Source of the DNA: an uncultured bacterium
GTDB lineage: Bacteria > Bacillota > Clostridia > TANB77 > CAG-508
NCBI GenBank assembly: GCA_905215615.1
Contig: CAJMQM010000022.1
Location: 1 to 15,735, forward strand
DNA: 15,735 bases
Direction: 5' to 3'
The position numbers and the translations under genes are program-made. This document shows, in pieces, positions 14,677-15,735 of the stretch. The notes under the pieces were generated by a model, which was not told the DNA's origin, ran no database searches, and worked only from the letters and a program-made list of their open reading frames with translations. Positions within the stretch are counted from its first letter, which is position 1, and every line of letters starts with the position of its first letter.

Positions 14677-14705
14677 ATTATAATTCTTTTTCCATATTTT
14701 TCCTA
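14677..14705 (-). promoter_or_regulatory. weak promoter candidate of the spoIIA operon
   Basis: A perfect TATAAT (14677-14682, minus strand) lies 27 bases before the TTG start, but its -35 at 17 bases is TAGGAA, only three of six matches. The same stretch carries AGGA (14701-14704) and GAAT (14683-14686), the core elements of sigma-H promoters, which drive spoIIA in Bacillus. Their spacing is 14 bases instead of the usual 17-18. Some promoter must lie between the terminator and spoIIAA; which sigma reads it is open. Confidence 0.35.
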
Positions 14706-14708
14706 TAG

Positions 14709-14746
14709 CAAAAAATAAGAAGTTTTGACGAAAACGCAAAACTTCT
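14709..14746 (-). terminator. strong intrinsic terminator ahead of spoIIAA
   Basis: On the minus strand AGAAGTTTTG (14737-14746) pairs perfectly with CAAAACTTCT (14718-14727), extended by two C-G pairs past a bulged base to a TTTT loop. The stem is followed by TATTTTTT. It isolates the spoIIA operon from valS. A second, small hairpin (CTCGA/TCGAG) overlaps its base. Confidence 0.85.
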
Positions 14747-14844
14747 CGACTTTTTTCGAGTTTTTCAAATTGATATTTAATAGCTAAATAACAATTATAC
14801 TATTTTTATATAATTGAACAATTAAATTTAATTTTTTATTGCAT

Positions 14845-14877
14845 AAAATAAAACCTAATATTATTTCAAATATTAGG
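14845..14877 (-). terminator. intrinsic terminator after valS
   Basis: CCTAATATT (14854-14862) and AATATTAGG (14869-14877) form a 9-bp perfect stem with 6-base loop; on the minus strand TTTTATTTTATG follows. It lies about 140 bases past the valS stop. The plus-strand side is also T-rich (CTTATTTTATT). Confidence 0.75.
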
Positions 14878-15014
14878 CTTATTTTATTATTACATATTCT
14901 GAAACCAACATACTTCCACATTTTTTTGCAATAATATACTAGTATTGTATATATGTTATTTTTGCAAATGGTATAGATACATTATTCTAACAATCTGTTG
15001 CTATTTTTTGTACT

Positions 15015-15735
15015 CTATAACTCTAAAAGTCTATTTTTTACTGTTGCAAGCATATCTTCATATTTTTCTTTTTTGTTTTTTTCTTCTTGTATTTTTTCTG
15101 CTGGAGCTTTATTTACAAATCCAGGATTACTTAGCATTTTTGTAGCTCTTTGTATTTCACTTTCTAATCTTTCCTTTTCTTTTTCTAGTCTTTCTTTTTC
15201 TTCTGCTATATCTACAAGTTCTTCAAAAGGTATATATAACTCTACTCCATTGGCTAATACAGATATTGAGTTTTGTGGTATTCCTTCTTCGTTTTCTTTT
15301 ATTTCTATTTCGTTTCCAAAACCTAGTTTTAAAATCCATGGTTCTGAATTTTCAACAGCTTCTTTAAGTTCTGTTGTTACAAATATTAATTTAGACTTCT
15401 TAGAAGGATGAACATTTCTTTGAACTCTTATATTTCTTATTCCTGTTATTATATTTTTTAGTTCTTCTATACTTTGTTCTTCTTTTTCAAATTTTAGTTT
15501 TTCATCGTATTCTGGCCATTTAGATATCATAATGCTTTCATCTGAATTATATAGTTTTGTATATATTTCTTCTGTTATAAATGGCATTATAGGGTGTAAT
15601 AATTTTAAACTGTCTGACAATACTTTATTTAAAGTATATTGTGCTGCTAGTCTTGTTTTATCTTCCTTATTATATAGTCTAGGTTTTACCATTTCTATAT
15701 ACCAGTCACAAAACTCATTCCATATAAATGAATAT
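15015..15735 (-). CDS. valS: valyl-tRNA synthetase, C-terminal 239 residues
   Basis: The 3' end of valS; the N-terminal part with the Rossmann catalytic domain (HIGH and KMSKS) and editing domain lies beyond the window, and the frame is open to the edge. The first residues, FIWNEFCDWYIEMVKPRLY, are the hallmark start of the anticodon-binding domain of ValRS, followed by LLHPIMPFITEEIY and the segment VQRNVHPSKKSK. The final about 65 residues (LVDIAEEKERLEKEKERLE to the end) are the C-terminal coiled-coil arm that contacts tRNA, with the conserved-looking LSNPGFVNKAPAEKI. This arm is characteristic of ValRS, and separates it from IleRS and LeuRS. A T-box, if present, would be upstream and out of view. 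Confidence 0.96.
   Translation of the reverse strand, partial: YSFIWNEFCDWYIEMVKPRLYNKEDKTRLAAQYTLNKVLSDSLKLLHPIMPFITEEIYTKLYNSDESIMISKWPEYDEKLKFEKEEQSIEELKNIITGIRNIRVQRNVHPSKKSKLIFVTTELKEAVENSEPWILKLGFGNEIEIKENEEGIPQNSISVLANGVELYIPFEELVDIAEEKERLEKEKERLESEIQRATKMLSNPGFVNKAPAEKIQEEKNKKEKYEDMLATVKNRLLEL

Larger units (their letters stand above)
14650..15014 (-). other. intergenic region between valS and the spoIIA operon
   Basis: About 365 bases without a supported gene. In minus-strand order it holds about 130 bases of AT-rich sequence after valS (including the 10-bp palindrome ATACTAGTAT near 14938), the valS terminator (14845-14877), a short small hairpin CTCGA/TCGAG (14745-14760), the strong terminator 14709-14746, and a weak promoter candidate for spoIIAA (14677-14705). 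Confidence 0.6.

Noticed and set aside
14683..14704. Sigma-H promoter of spoIIA as a firm call
   Set aside because: AGGA and GAAT are both present but 14 bases apart, three or four too few for the known sigma-H spacing.
14650..14739. 30-residue N-terminal extension of SpoIIAA from an ATG at 14739
   Set aside because: It would be translated from terminator sequence, lacks a binding site and does not resemble the family; the TTG at 14649 has a good site and normal length.
14784..14921. 45-residue minus-strand reading frame between valS and spoIIAA
   Set aside because: It has no ribosome binding site and runs straight through the valS terminator stem.

Overview
The window comes from a strongly AT-rich, low-GC, endospore-forming Firmicute, most likely a member of the Clostridia. 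Supporting signs are the spoIIA operon next to spoIID and spoIIQ, a SpoIIQ with an intact metallopeptidase site (the clostridial rather than the Bacillus form), purine-rich GGAGG ribosome binding sites, some GTG and TTG starts, and T-rich codon use. The species cannot be named from the sequence. Every gene I can support lies on the minus strand, so transcription runs from high to low coordinates. The window looks like chromosomal core genome. I see no mobile element, CRISPR array, tRNA or rRNA.

Layout in transcription order. (1) 15735-14845: the 3' end of valS and its terminator. (2) 14746-10841: a sporulation block of spoIIAA, spoIIAB, sigF (spoIIAC), spoIID and spoIIQ. It is bounded upstream by a strong terminator at 14709-14746 and downstream by a long-stem terminator. 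spoIID is broken by a one-base frameshift. (3) 10840-10142: an AT-rich intergenic stretch rich in inverted repeats, then a small TIGR04086-type membrane protein. (4) 10123-8684: a family 4 glycosyltransferase with its own promoter and terminator. (5) 8612-7500: a two-gene unit of a YlbF-family protein and a membrane zinc metallopeptidase, whose stop and start codons overlap, closed by a terminator. (6) 7478-435: a probable operon driven by a clear sigma-A promoter: rpiA, ruvB, queH, a hotdog thioesterase, a transglutaminase-like protein and polA. (7) 416-1: an HD-domain phosphohydrolase, cut by the window edge, with its own promoter.

How the genes work together. SpoIIAA, SpoIIAB and SigF form the partner-switching module that activates forespore sigma-F. 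SpoIID (mother cell) and SpoIIQ (forespore) act just afterwards in engulfment, so one locus carries both the switch and the engulfment machinery. The rpiA-polA group mixes pentose phosphate metabolism, Holliday junction migration, queuosine synthesis and DNA repair synthesis. The ruvB-queH pair recalls the ruvAB-queA-tgt cluster of other Firmicutes, although ruvA is absent here.

Points most worth a second look are the spoIID frameshift, the transglutaminase-like gene whose strong ribosome binding site precedes ATT/ATA rather than ATG, an 18-bp perfect inverted repeat between ruvB and queH, a 19-bp hairpin just upstream of the TIGR04086 ribosome binding site, and a possible leader peptide overlapping the polA start. 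I did not find convincing evidence of a wholly new system.
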